Assembly: GCA_020073205.1 (NCBI GenBank) | Contig: JAIQFR010000006.1 | Coordinates: 21,122 to 85,121, forward strand | Origin: Terriglobia bacterium | GTDB lineage: Bacteria > Acidobacteriota > Polarisedimenticolia > Polarisedimenticolales > JAIQFR01 | Direction: 5' to 3' | Length of the DNA: 64,000 nt | Shown: positions 50,190 to 58,297 of the stretch, piece after piece | How the letters are laid out: every line of letters begins with the position of its first letter | How positions within the stretch are numbered: position 1 is the stretch's first letter | Notes under the pieces: generated by a model | What the model was told of the DNA's origin: nothing | Database searches by the model: none | Seen by the model: the letters and a program-made list of their open reading frames with translations, nothing else | Position numbers and translations under genes: made by a program

Positions 50190-50780
50190 CTACTTTCCCC
50201 CGATCGCCCGCGGGAACAGCTGCGGAAACTGCCGCCTCATCTCTTCTTCCACTTTGGACTGCCAGACCTTGTCCCCGAGCTTGTTCCCCAGCTGCTCCCC
50301 CGCCGCCATCGTCTCCCGGGACATCAGGTTCTGAGCCTCCGAGGCCTTGCGACCCACGGAAGAGCTGTTGAACCGGTTGATCTCCTCGAGATCCTCGAGG
50401 GAGACTTGCTTCGTGATCAGGGGCACCAGTCGATTCTCGATCGCCGAGTACGGCATCAGCTCGCGTATCTTCCGCTGCCAGAAGAGCGAGAGGCGCTTCC
50501 TCTCGTCGTCGGTCAGGCCTCGGCGGAGCGAAGGCCGGATCGCCTCCTCGAGGTTCTTCACCGCCGCGCTCGAGGCCTGGACGTACAGATCGTCGAAGAC
50601 CTTCGGATCGATCTCGGTCCGGATGAGAACCCTGGCGGCCTGCTCCGCGGTCTCGTCCGATCGCGGCTCGGCGGCGAGGGCCGTGCGCGATCGAACGGAG
50701 AGAAGCGTCGCGGCGACGAGGCAGAGTCCAGTCGATCTCCGCCTGCGCGTCCCGGAGACGCCTCTTGTTCCTCCCGTCAT
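50190..50780 (-). CDS. Exported DUF2059-like protein
   Basis: A 196-residue exported helical protein with a signal peptide (STGLCLVAATLLSVRSRTAL then AAEP). The C-terminal half fits DUF2059: an acidic-helical stretch KQVSLEDLEEINRFNSSSVG followed by RKASEAQNLMSRETMAAGEQ. Such proteins are periplasmic and of unknown function. ATG 50780 has GGAG 6 nt upstream; the frame is open further upstream but crosses the divergent dipeptidase promoter region. Confidence 0.75.
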   Translation of the reverse strand: MTGGTRGVSGTRRRRSTGLCLVAATLLSVRSRTALAAEPRSDETAEQAARVLIRTEIDPKVFDDLYVQASSAAVKNLEEAIRPSLRRGLTDDERKRLSLFWQRKIRELMPYSAIENRLVPLITKQVSLEDLEEINRFNSSSVGRKASEAQNLMSRETMAAGEQLGNKLGDKVWQSKVEEEMRRQFPQLFPRAIGGK

Positions 50781-50868
50781 GTCGTTCTCCTGTCCCGGGT
50801 GAAAGTAGATCATACTCCCGTGGCACCGCCTCGCCGGATCGGCTCGCGTCACGCCAGGGAGGACCGCG

Positions 50869-51960
50869 ATGAGGACGCCCGTCACCGACCTGCACTGCGA
50901 TACGGCGCTCGAGATCCAGACGGGCGCGGACCTTACGTCCGGGAATCCCGAGGGACACGTGGACCTCGAGCGCCTCGATCGGGGCGCCGTCACCCTCCAG
51001 GTGTTCGCGTCCTACGTTTCATCCGCGCTCCCGAAGGGTCGCGCGTTCCGGGCGGCGATGGACCTCCTCGACGGGGTCGAGGCGGCGTGCGCCTCGTCCC
51101 GCGGGGCGCTGGTGAAGGTCGAGACGGCCGCCGAAGCCGACCGCGCCCTCCTGCGGGGGGCGAAGACCGCGGCGTTCCTCGCGGTGGAGAACGGGCACGC
51201 GATCGAGGAGAGCCTCACGAACCTCGAGCGCCTCCGCCTCCGCGGGGTCCGCTACATGACGCTGACCCACGCCAGGAACCTCCCGTGGGCCGCCTCCTCG
51301 GGCGAGGAGCGCTGCGACTTCGAGGGGCTCGCCCCGTTCGGCGAGAAGGTCGTCGCCGCGATGAACGAGATGGGGATGATCGTGGACGTCTCCCACGTCC
51401 ACGAGACGACCCTGAGGGACGTGACCCGCCTCTCGCGCCGCCCCTTCATCGCGTCGCACTCGGACGCGTCGGCGCTCTGCCCGTGCGCCCGGAACCTCAC
51501 CGACGACCAGATCCGCGTGATCGCGGGCCACGGCGGGCTCGTGGGGATCAACTTCTACCCGGGCTTCCTCGACGCGGCGTACGCCGAGCGCCAGAACGCG
51601 GAGCTGGGGGACCTGTTCGCCACGCTGGAGCAGGTCGAGCGGGAGCACCTCGACGACCCCGTCCGCAAGGCGGAGGCGTCCCGCGGGCTTGCCCGCACGA
51701 TGCGCGAGCGAATGGCGAAGGTCCGGCCCCCGCTGGACCGGATCGTGGACCACGTGGAGCACGTCGTCCGCCTCGTCGGCGACGACTTCGTCGCGTTCGG
51801 CTCCGACTTCGACGGCGTCCCCGATCTTCCGGAGGGGGTTCCGGATTGTGCCGCCTTCCCGGCGATCCTCGACCGGATGCGGGAAAGAGGCCTCTCCGAG
51901 GCCTCGATCGCGAAGATCGCGGGGGCCAACTTCCGGCGGGTGCTGGAATCGAACCCGTGA
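50869..51960 (+). CDS. Membrane-dipeptidase family (M19) metallopeptidase
   Basis: Zinc dipeptidase of the renal dipeptidase (M19) family, 363 residues, normal length, with no signal peptide so probably cytoplasmic. Metal-binding motifs: VTDLHCDTALE (His and Asp), AVENGHAIEE (bridging Glu), IVDVSHVHETTL and FIASHSDASAL (His ligands), and FGSDFDGVPDLPEGV near the C-terminus. GGAGG lies 7 nt before the ATG. The OPT peptide transporter gene follows on the same strand after 96 bp, an obvious functional pairing: import of peptides then hydrolysis of dipeptides. Confidence 0.95.
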   Translation: MRTPVTDLHCDTALEIQTGADLTSGNPEGHVDLERLDRGAVTLQVFASYVSSALPKGRAFRAAMDLLDGVEAACASSRGALVKVETAAEADRALLRGAKTAAFLAVENGHAIEESLTNLERLRLRGVRYMTLTHARNLPWAASSGEERCDFEGLAPFGEKVVAAMNEMGMIVDVSHVHETTLRDVTRLSRRPFIASHSDASALCPCARNLTDDQIRVIAGHGGLVGINFYPGFLDAAYAERQNAELGDLFATLEQVEREHLDDPVRKAEASRGLARTMRERMAKVRPPLDRIVDHVEHVVRLVGDDFVAFGSDFDGVPDLPEGVPDCAAFPAILDRMRERGLSEASIAKIAGANFRRVLESNP

Positions 51961-52056
51961 CGGTGGACATCCCTTTTTGAAGTAGAATCGCGGCTCCGTG
52001 GCGCCCCCGCCGGGCCCGGAAAGGTGCGCGCCGAAGTACAGGGCGAAGGAGAATTC

Positions 52057-54120
52057 ATGAGCGAGAAGCCTCACAAGCCGTTCGTGCCGCCCAATACCGA
52101 CATGCGCGAGTTCACGCTCCGGGCGCTCGTCCTCGGGCTGATCATGTGCGTGATCCTGGGGGCGGCGAACGCTTATCTGGGCCTCAAGGCGGGCATGACG
52201 ATCGCGGCCACCTATCCCGCGGCCGTGATCGGGATGGCCGTGCTCAAGCTGTTCAAGGGCTCGATCCTGGAGGAGAACTTCGCGAGGACCGTCGGGTCGA
52301 TCGGCGAGTCCGTGGCGGCCGGGGCGATCTTCACGATCCCGGCGTTCGTCATGCTCCAGATCTGGAAGTTCAAGCCGGGCCCCAACCAGCTGAGCGAGTA
52401 CCTGACCGCCTCCGCCCTGATGATCCTCGGCGGCATCCTCGGGATCCTGTTCGTCACGATCCTCAGGAGGGTGATGGTCGAGGACCCGACCCTCCCGTTC
52501 CCGGAGTCGGTGGCGGCGAGCGAGATTCACAAGGCGGGGCAGCGCGGGGCCGCGGCGGCGATCCAGCTGTTCCAGGCCATGGGAGTCGGGGCGCTGATTC
52601 GGCTCCTGGGCCGGACGGACTCCGACACCTTCGACGGGGTCGGGATCTATTACGCGGTCAACCGTTTCCAGATCGGGGTCGGGCGCCTCAAAGAGGGGTT
52701 CGTCCGCCTGGCCGGCGACAAGACCGTCGCGGCCGGGGGCATCACGACCATCACCGCGCCCGCGGCGACGCCGGCCTACCTCGGCGTCGGGTACATCATC
52801 GGCCCCGAGCTGGGCGCGCTGAATTTCGCAGGCGGCCTGCTCGCGTGGGGCCTGTTCGTCCCGCTCCTCGTCTACTTCCTCGGCCCGACGCAGATCGATC
52901 AGTACGGCGGGGACTGGGCCGCCCTCACGGGAGGGGTTTACCGGCGGATCGTCCGGCCCATCGCGGTGGGCGGGATGCTCGTGGGCGCCTGCTTCACCCT
53001 CTGGCGCATGCGGAAGAACCTGATCTCCGGTCTCAAGAGGAGCATTGCGGACGTCAAGGCGTCGGCGACGGCCGCGGCGGCCACGGAGCGGACCGAGCGG
53101 GACATGAACCTCAAGGTCGTCGGCCTCGGCGTGGCCGCGGTGTTCGTGCTGATGGTCGCCCTGTACTTCTACTTCACGAAGGCCCTCCCCGCGGCGTTCC
53201 TTGCCGCGATCGTGATGCTCATCACCGGGTTCTTCTTTGCGGCCGTGTCCGGAAACCTGGTGGGGATGATCGGCTCGTCCAACAACCCGATCTCCGGGCT
53301 CACGCTGGCGACCACGATCGTCGCGGCCCTGACCATGGTGATCGTTGGCGCGAAGGGGACCCAGGGAGTCGCCGCCGTGCTGGGGGTCGCGGCGATCGGC
53401 TGCGTCTCGGCGGCGGTCGCCGGCGAGATGCTGCAGGACCTCAAGGTCGGACACATCCTCGGCGGCACCCCCTGGAAGATGCAGGTCGGCGACATCTTCG
53501 GCGTGATCATCGCCGGCCTGGTCATGTTCTTTCCGCTCTACGTCCTGCACAACTCCGACCTGGCGCAGAACCCGGCGAACGGCGGGTTCGGCGGACCGAA
53601 CCTGTCGGCCCCGCAGGCGGGCCTCATGGCGGCCCTGTCCCAGGGGATCGTCGGCGGCGAGATGGCCTGGCCGCTCGTGATCGTCGGGATCGCCATGGGG
53701 ATCTCGATGATCCTGGTGAAGGTGAAGAGCCCGATGCTGTTCTCCGTCGGGATGTACCTCCCGCTCGAGACGACGTTCGCGATCTTCATGGGCGGGCTCA
53801 TCAAGGGGATCGTGGAGAAGCTGGTCACGAAGCGGAAGTACAACGACGCTCAGAAGGCGAGGGTCGAGAACGCCGGCATCCTCGCGGCCTCGGGGCTGAT
53901 CGCCGGCGAGGCGCTGATGGGTCTGATCGTCGCGGCGGTGGTGTTCGTCAAGGACCAGATGCATCGGGGACCGACGTTCCCCTCGCTGCCGGCCTTCGGT
54001 CCGGCGACGGGATGGCTGGCGCTGGCGGTGTTCGCGGTCCTGGCCCTCTACATGGTGTACGTGCCGCTCCGGAAGGCCGGCGCGGCCGACGAGCCGGCGC
54101 CGCCTACCGCCGTGATGTAG
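52057..54120 (+). CDS. Oligopeptide transporter, OPT family
   Basis: Polytopic proton-coupled peptide (or metal-chelate) transporter of the OPT family, 687 residues with ~14-16 membrane segments. Prokaryotic OPT hallmarks: LGAANAYLGLKAGMTIAATY near the N-terminus, EENFARTVGSIGESVAAGAI, FPESVAASEIHKAG, GNLVGMIGSSNNPISGLTLA and VGMYLPLETTFAIFMGGLIK. ATG 52057 has GGAG 6 nt upstream, better than the upstream in-frame ATG at 52024. Paired with the M19 dipeptidase gene. Two hairpins follow the stop. Confidence 0.95.
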   Translation: MSEKPHKPFVPPNTDMREFTLRALVLGLIMCVILGAANAYLGLKAGMTIAATYPAAVIGMAVLKLFKGSILEENFARTVGSIGESVAAGAIFTIPAFVMLQIWKFKPGPNQLSEYLTASALMILGGILGILFVTILRRVMVEDPTLPFPESVAASEIHKAGQRGAAAAIQLFQAMGVGALIRLLGRTDSDTFDGVGIYYAVNRFQIGVGRLKEGFVRLAGDKTVAAGGITTITAPAATPAYLGVGYIIGPELGALNFAGGLLAWGLFVPLLVYFLGPTQIDQYGGDWAALTGGVYRRIVRPIAVGGMLVGACFTLWRMRKNLISGLKRSIADVKASATAAAATERTERDMNLKVVGLGVAAVFVLMVALYFYFTKALPAAFLAAIVMLITGFFFAAVSGNLVGMIGSSNNPISGLTLATTIVAALTMVIVGAKGTQGVAAVLGVAAIGCVSAAVAGEMLQDLKVGHILGGTPWKMQVGDIFGVIIAGLVMFFPLYVLHNSDLAQNPANGGFGGPNLSAPQAGLMAALSQGIVGGEMAWPLVIVGIAMGISMILVKVKSPMLFSVGMYLPLETTFAIFMGGLIKGIVEKLVTKRKYNDAQKARVENAGILAASGLIAGEALMGLIVAAVVFVKDQMHRGPTFPSLPAFGPATGWLALAVFAVLALYMVYVPLRKAGAADEPAPPTAVM

Positions 54121-54143
54121 CGAGAGACTTCTGAGAAGTGGAA

Positions 54144-54218
54144 CCCACGCGAAGGACGGGTCGGTCCCCCGACCCGTCCGCAGCGTGGGGCCAGGGGTCC
54201 GGGGGCAGAGCCCCCGGA
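54144..54218. terminator. Double hairpin between convergent genes
   Basis: First hairpin: an 11-bp perfect stem (54154-54164 with 54169-54179), loop TCCC, extended outside by a 7-bp stem (54144-54150 with 54183-54189). Second hairpin: a 9-bp perfect stem TCCGGGGGC/GCCCCCGGA (54198-54206 with 54210-54218) with a 3-nt loop. They lie between the OPT stop and the convergent lipoprotein stop and would end both transcripts. No strong T-tract is visible. Confidence 0.7.
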
Positions 54219-54240
54219 TGCTCGAATGGAACCCCGAGGC

Positions 54241-54807
54241 TCAAGAACGGGGTGAAGGCGTCGTCGCTATCGGCTTCGCGTTCGGCGCCGTCGCCTCGAG
54301 GAACGTCCACGAGGCCAAGAGGTCGCGCACCGCAGGTCCGTCCGTGTCGGCGCGGCCCGCGGGGTACGTCGCGCGGACGATGTACAGGAGCGACCCGTTC
54401 CGCACGACCCAGTACTCGGCGCGAGAGGGCGGGTCCTGGGCGCGGATTCGAGTCGGGTAGACCACTTCCAGCGCCGGTGCGCCTCCCACGGTCGTCTCTC
54501 GGCTCACCGCCTGTTCCACGACGTTGAAGTAGTAGAGCGTCCAGGCCTCGAGCTGCGGGACGACCGACTGTGGAAGTCCGGCGACGAATTTCGCGTCGGC
54601 GCCGACCAGCGAGTGGACGTCGATGGTGAGGAGGCTGCCGGAAGGTGAGCGCGCCTCCCACCCGAACATCTTCCAGCCGGGCGGGAGGACGAACCGGTAG
54701 CCCCGCTCGTGCTCCTCGACCGTCCGGTCCCGTGCCGTCGGGGCGGAGCCGGAGCAAGAAGCGAATAAGACCGCGGAAAGCGCGATCGCGACGGCGCGGC
54801 CTCTCAT
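54241..54807 (-). CDS. Lipoprotein with PsbP/DUF1795-like domain
   Basis: Predicted lipoprotein of 188 residues: signal sequence ending in lipobox ALSAVLFASCSGS, then a single beta-alpha domain (HERGYRFVLPPGWKMFGWEA, SLLTIDVHSLVGADAKFV, RAEYWVVRNGSLLYIVRATY) of the type seen in PsbP-like/DUF1795 proteins. Function unknown; likely attached to the inner face of the outer membrane or to the inner membrane. No catalytic residues are evident. Confidence 0.75.
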   Translation of the reverse strand: MRGRAVAIALSAVLFASCSGSAPTARDRTVEEHERGYRFVLPPGWKMFGWEARSPSGSLLTIDVHSLVGADAKFVAGLPQSVVPQLEAWTLYYFNVVEQAVSRETTVGGAPALEVVYPTRIRAQDPPSRAEYWVVRNGSLLYIVRATYPAGRADTDGPAVRDLLASWTFLEATAPNAKPIATTPSPRS

Positions 54808-54852
54808 GGCGCCATGATCCCCCGTTCGCTCCGCCGATTCAAGCCGCGCGCG

Positions 54853-55128
54853 CTATCCGAACCGGTAGTGTTTTCGAACCGGCACGTTCACCTTCCAGGT
54901 GCACGACATGCCGGACGGGAACGTGACCAGGTCGCCCTTCCCCACCCTGACCGGGCTCCCCCCATCGGGGGTGACGATCACGTCCCCCTCCAGGAAGTAG
55001 CAGGTCTCCGGCTCGTCGTAGCTCCAGGCGAACTCCGAGACCTCCTTGGTCCAGACCGGCCACCCTCGCACCCCGAGCTTCAGGAGCGTCTCCACGGCCG
55101 GATCCCTCTCCACCCTGATCTCGCTCAT
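54853..55128 (-). CDS. Cupin-domain protein (DUF861/EutQ-like)
   Basis: A 91-residue single-cupin protein: WPVWTKEVSEFAWSYDEPET, CYFLEGDVIVTPDGG and GDLVTFPSGMSCTWKVNVPV form the beta barrel, matching the small Cupin_3 family (DUF861). Family metal His are not obvious, so it may be a binding rather than catalytic protein. GGAGG lies 7 nt before ATG 55128. It follows the MocA-like gene by 17 bp and is probably in the same transcript. Confidence 0.88.
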   Translation of the reverse strand: MSEIRVERDPAVETLLKLGVRGWPVWTKEVSEFAWSYDEPETCYFLEGDVIVTPDGGSPVRVGKGDLVTFPSGMSCTWKVNVPVRKHYRFG

Positions 55129-55145
55129 CGGCGTTCCTCCACGCG

Positions 55146-55742
55146 TCATTCTCCCACGGCCGGCCGCCCGAACGCGGCGGCGTAAGCCTCCGGCGTGTCG
55201 ATGCCCGCGGCCACCCAGCGGTCGTCCACGGCGACCTCGATGACGTCTCGGGCGTGCGCGCGCACCACCGCTCGCGCCCCCTCGGCCGCCGGCGCGGCGT
55301 CGATCTCCGGAGCGAGCGCCATCGAGAACAGGGCGGGGTGCCCGCGCCGGCCAGAATGGAGCGGAACCGTGAGCGGCGCGCCGGACGTCTCGAAGGCTTC
55401 GATCAGCCGGTCCAAGGTCGCGGCCTCGACGAGCGGGTGGTCCACGGGCCAGACGACGAACGCCGAGACCCCGGCGGGCAGCGCGGCGATGCCGAGGCGC
55501 AGGGAGGACAGCATCCCGCGGTCCGGCTTCGGGTTGACCACTACGATGCCGCGGGGGAGGCCGACCGCCGTGCGGATCTCCTTCGCGTAGTGGCCGAGCA
55601 CGACGCGCACCGCGCTCACCCGGGTCAGGGCCAGCGTGTGGAGGATCGTTCCGAGGAACGTGGAGCCGCGGCACGGCAGGAGCGGCTTGGGTCTCCCCAT
55701 TCGCTCCGACTTGCCGCCCGCGAGAACGATCGCTCCGATCAC
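55146..55742 (-). CDS. MocA-like nucleotidyltransferase (molybdenum-cofactor or sugar type)
   Basis: A 198-residue NTP-transferase of the MobA/MocA fold. Nucleotide-binding start IVLAGGKSERMGRPKPLLPC, Lys and RMG signature; PVDHPLVEAATLDRLIEAF metal/acceptor loop; GRRGHPALFSMAL is the MocA-type segment. MocA adds CMP to the molybdopterin cofactor, which would fit the modABC cluster 6 kb away, but related enzymes act on sugars. GTG 55742 has GGAGG upstream. Cupin gene follows. Confidence 0.85.
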   Translation of the reverse strand: MIGAIVLAGGKSERMGRPKPLLPCRGSTFLGTILHTLALTRVSAVRVVLGHYAKEIRTAVGLPRGIVVVNPKPDRGMLSSLRLGIAALPAGVSAFVVWPVDHPLVEAATLDRLIEAFETSGAPLTVPLHSGRRGHPALFSMALAPEIDAAPAAEGARAVVRAHARDVIEVAVDDRWVAAGIDTPEAYAAAFGRPAVGE

Positions 55743-55778
55743 ACGCCCTCCCGAGCGGCGCGTCTAGGCGTGGAGGCC

Positions 55779-57284
55779 CTAGGGTGCCGAGAGCGCCATT
55801 CCGAACTTCTCGATCAGCGGAAGGGCCTCGTCCGTCCTCCTGATCAGGAGCACCACCGGGACCTTCCCGGTCGAGCGGTGCACGCACACCCATCCCGCGT
55901 CGAGGAACTTGCGGATCAGGCGCGAGTTGGACGGGTGGTAGGCGAGCATCGCCGAGCCGACGTGGTAGCGCTCCAGGATTTCCTCGGACCCGGGCTCCGC
56001 GCTCAGGATCCGGACGACGTCGGCCATGAAGTCCTCACCGTACAGGTCGTTCCTCCCGTCCACGAACACCACGGACTCGGGCTTGAACCGGTAGATCAGG
56101 TACCCGCCCCAGCCGTACTGGTTGAACAGCGCGCCCGGAGGGCGGTGCTCGGCGAAGAAGTTCGCGGTGTCGACCGGGAGCAGGACGTCGCCGCTGAAGT
56201 GGAATGGCGACTCGCTCGGGAACCCGCCGGTCGCGACGAACCCTCCCAGCAGCACTCCTGTGACGAGCACCGGAAGGACCAGGGAGCGGCGGCGCGAGCC
56301 CCGCGGGAAGGCCGACTCCAACCCGGCGGCGGCCGACGAGGCCGACGCGACGGGCCCCACGTACGCCACGAGGCCCACGTGCCGCCACGCCTTGAGACCG
56401 AGCCCGACGAACGCCAGCGCGAGGGCGAGCTCGTGCAGCGAGGGGCGCCTCGGCGACAGCGCGAAAACGGTGAACACCGCCGCGAGGAGGAGCGTGAGGC
56501 CCGGCAGGGTGGCCAGGGTGATCGGCTGCCACTCGCCGTTGAACGAGGTCATGGCCGGGCGAAGCGCGTACTCGAGCGGGTAGACGACCTGGCGCCATCC
56601 GTAGGGGTTGAGAAACGCGGCGCCGCTCGAGAGCGCAAGAGCCGAGGTCAGGGCCGCGAGAGGAAGTGCGGGCGGCCTTCTGGCCGCCCGTCGCAGCAGC
56701 TCCACCGCCACGGGGATGGCAAGGACCGTGAGGCCCACGATGAACCCTCCGTGCATGTTGGCCCAGAGGGCGGCAGAGAGGGGGAGATAGACCAGAGGGG
56801 CCCGGGTTCGGCCCTCCATCACGTCGGCGAGCCCCGCGAGGAACACCGCCAGGAAGACGTACGTCACGAGCTGCGGGCGCAGGTTCACGTACCCGAGGCC
56901 CCAGCCGACGAGACCGATCGCCGCCGCGATCCCCGGAAGGGGGACGCCCCGCCGACGCAACGCCGCGCCCAGCACGGCGGCGGCGAGCGTCGGCAGGAAA
57001 GCGGACAGGAGGACGAGACCCCTGACACCCATCCGTCGATGAACCGAGGCCGCGACGACCTCAAACCCCCACTCGTTGTCGACCCAGGGCGCATCGCCGC
57101 GGGTCGCAGAGAAGAGCCCGGTGTGGGGGATCTCTCGATGGTCGAGGATCCATTCCCCCACCGCGAGGTGGTAGAAGATGTCCAGGTCGACGAGCTGCAC
57201 CAGCTTGCCGGCGAAGAGCAGGACGAGGGCCATGCCGATGAGGGCGTACCCCACGCTTCGGCCGACCCCATCGCTTTGCAACAT
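55779..57284 (-). CDS. Polytopic membrane protein, glycosyltransferase-like
   Basis: A 501-residue membrane protein with about 10-12 helices, starting near SVGYALIGMALVLLFAGKLV. Loop features: DIFYHLAVGEWILDHREIPH with an acidic pair, WVDNEWGFEV, NLRPQLVTYVFLAVF, ALWANMHGGFIVGLTVL, and a soluble C-terminal part (NQYGWGGYLIYRFKPESVVF, DGRNDLYGEDF). This architecture recurs in unannotated GT-C-like bacterial proteins; no reaction can be assigned. ATG 57284 is used; upstream frame extension runs into the divergent kinase-like gene. Divergent from that gene by about 120 bp. Confidence 0.75.
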   Translation of the reverse strand: MLQSDGVGRSVGYALIGMALVLLFAGKLVQLVDLDIFYHLAVGEWILDHREIPHTGLFSATRGDAPWVDNEWGFEVVAASVHRRMGVRGLVLLSAFLPTLAAAVLGAALRRRGVPLPGIAAAIGLVGWGLGYVNLRPQLVTYVFLAVFLAGLADVMEGRTRAPLVYLPLSAALWANMHGGFIVGLTVLAIPVAVELLRRAARRPPALPLAALTSALALSSGAAFLNPYGWRQVVYPLEYALRPAMTSFNGEWQPITLATLPGLTLLLAAVFTVFALSPRRPSLHELALALAFVGLGLKAWRHVGLVAYVGPVASASSAAAGLESAFPRGSRRRSLVLPVLVTGVLLGGFVATGGFPSESPFHFSGDVLLPVDTANFFAEHRPPGALFNQYGWGGYLIYRFKPESVVFVDGRNDLYGEDFMADVVRILSAEPGSEEILERYHVGSAMLAYHPSNSRLIRKFLDAGWVCVHRSTGKVPVVLLIRRTDEALPLIEKFGMALSAP

Positions 57285-57405
57285 ACGACCCCACGAATCG
57301 CGCTCGCGGAGCATACGCCGGTGCCTCGGCCGGCGACAATCGCGTCGACGAGCCTCCTGCGTTGCGTTGAGCCGCCACCACCGGGTTGATAGACTGCACG
57401 GCGCC

Positions 57406-58290
57406 ATGCCGGAGACGGGCCTCCTCCACGCGCTCCGTACCCTCGACCGCCCGCGGGGGAGTCGCTCGATCGCGCTCGCGCTCGGAAGGTGGCACGTCGT
57501 CCTCGACGGCCTGGACGACGCCTTGGCCAACGCCCTCTCGCGCCGCTGGAACGGGTTCATCGTGCCGGCGGACGGTGTCGCTGCAGCGCGGGTCCTTCGG
57601 GTGGTGCGTGGCGCCGATCCCCTGTGGCTCCCTCACTGGCGGCTGTTCGAGCGCTACCGGATCGAGGGGACGGTCGAGGACGGCACGCCCTTCGCCCGCT
57701 CGTACCATTTCGCGCTCGCCCCCGACCCCGGAGGCGGCACCTGGCGGCTGGCCCTCGCGGACGAGCCGGACGAGCGGGTGGAGCGGATCGTCGAGAACGT
57801 CGCCCGCTTCGTGCTCGCCAGGCTGGCGGCGGAGGAGGGCGGCTTCGCTCTTCACGGCGCGGGGGTACTGCGGGACGGCCGGGCCTACGTGTTCGCGGGT
57901 CCCTCGCGCTCGGGGAAGAGCACCGCGGTGGCCCTGTCCGCGCCGTGGCCCAGCCTGGGCGACGATTTCGCGGTCCTCGTGCCCGGGGGGCCCTCTTGGC
58001 TGACGCCCGCGCTACCGTTCGACAGCAGCGAGGAGGCCCCGCCGAAGCCCCGGGGCGATCTCCACCCGGTAGCCGGGATCTGGCGCCTGTACCAGGCCGC
58101 GGAAGCGAAACTCGAGACCGTCGCGCCGACGATCGCGGCAGCCTCGCTCATGGGCTGCGCGGCGTTCCCGTGGGCGATGCCCGATCTGTCCGAGTCGATC
58201 CTCGAGCACGTGCGCCGGTACGTGGACGGCGCGGTCTTCGCCCATCTCCATTTCCGGAAGGCCCCGGACTTCTGGGACCTCCTGGAGTAG
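57406..58290 (+). CDS. HPr-kinase-like P-loop protein
   Basis: A 294-residue protein with a Walker A in YVFAGPSRSGKSTAVALS preceded by GGFALHGAGVLRDGRA and followed by an acidic SLGDDFAVLVP loop, the pattern of HprK-related kinases found next to PqqD/asparagine synthase-like peptide-modification genes. No HPr or PTS gene is near, and no RiPP enzyme, so the phosphorylated partner is unknown. The N-terminal ~140 residues (LPHWRLFERYRIEGTVEDGT and so on) are unassigned. Divergent from the membrane protein gene; convergent with the M2 peptidase gene with 7 bp between stops. Confidence 0.75.
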   Translation: MPETGLLHALRTLDRPRGSRSIALALGRWHVVLDGLDDALANALSRRWNGFIVPADGVAAARVLRVVRGADPLWLPHWRLFERYRIEGTVEDGTPFARSYHFALAPDPGGGTWRLALADEPDERVERIVENVARFVLARLAAEEGGFALHGAGVLRDGRAYVFAGPSRSGKSTAVALSAPWPSLGDDFAVLVPGGPSWLTPALPFDSSEEAPPKPRGDLHPVAGIWRLYQAAEAKLETVAPTIAAASLMGCAAFPWAMPDLSESILEHVRRYVDGAVFAHLHFRKAPDFWDLLE

Positions 58291-58297
58291 CCGTCCG

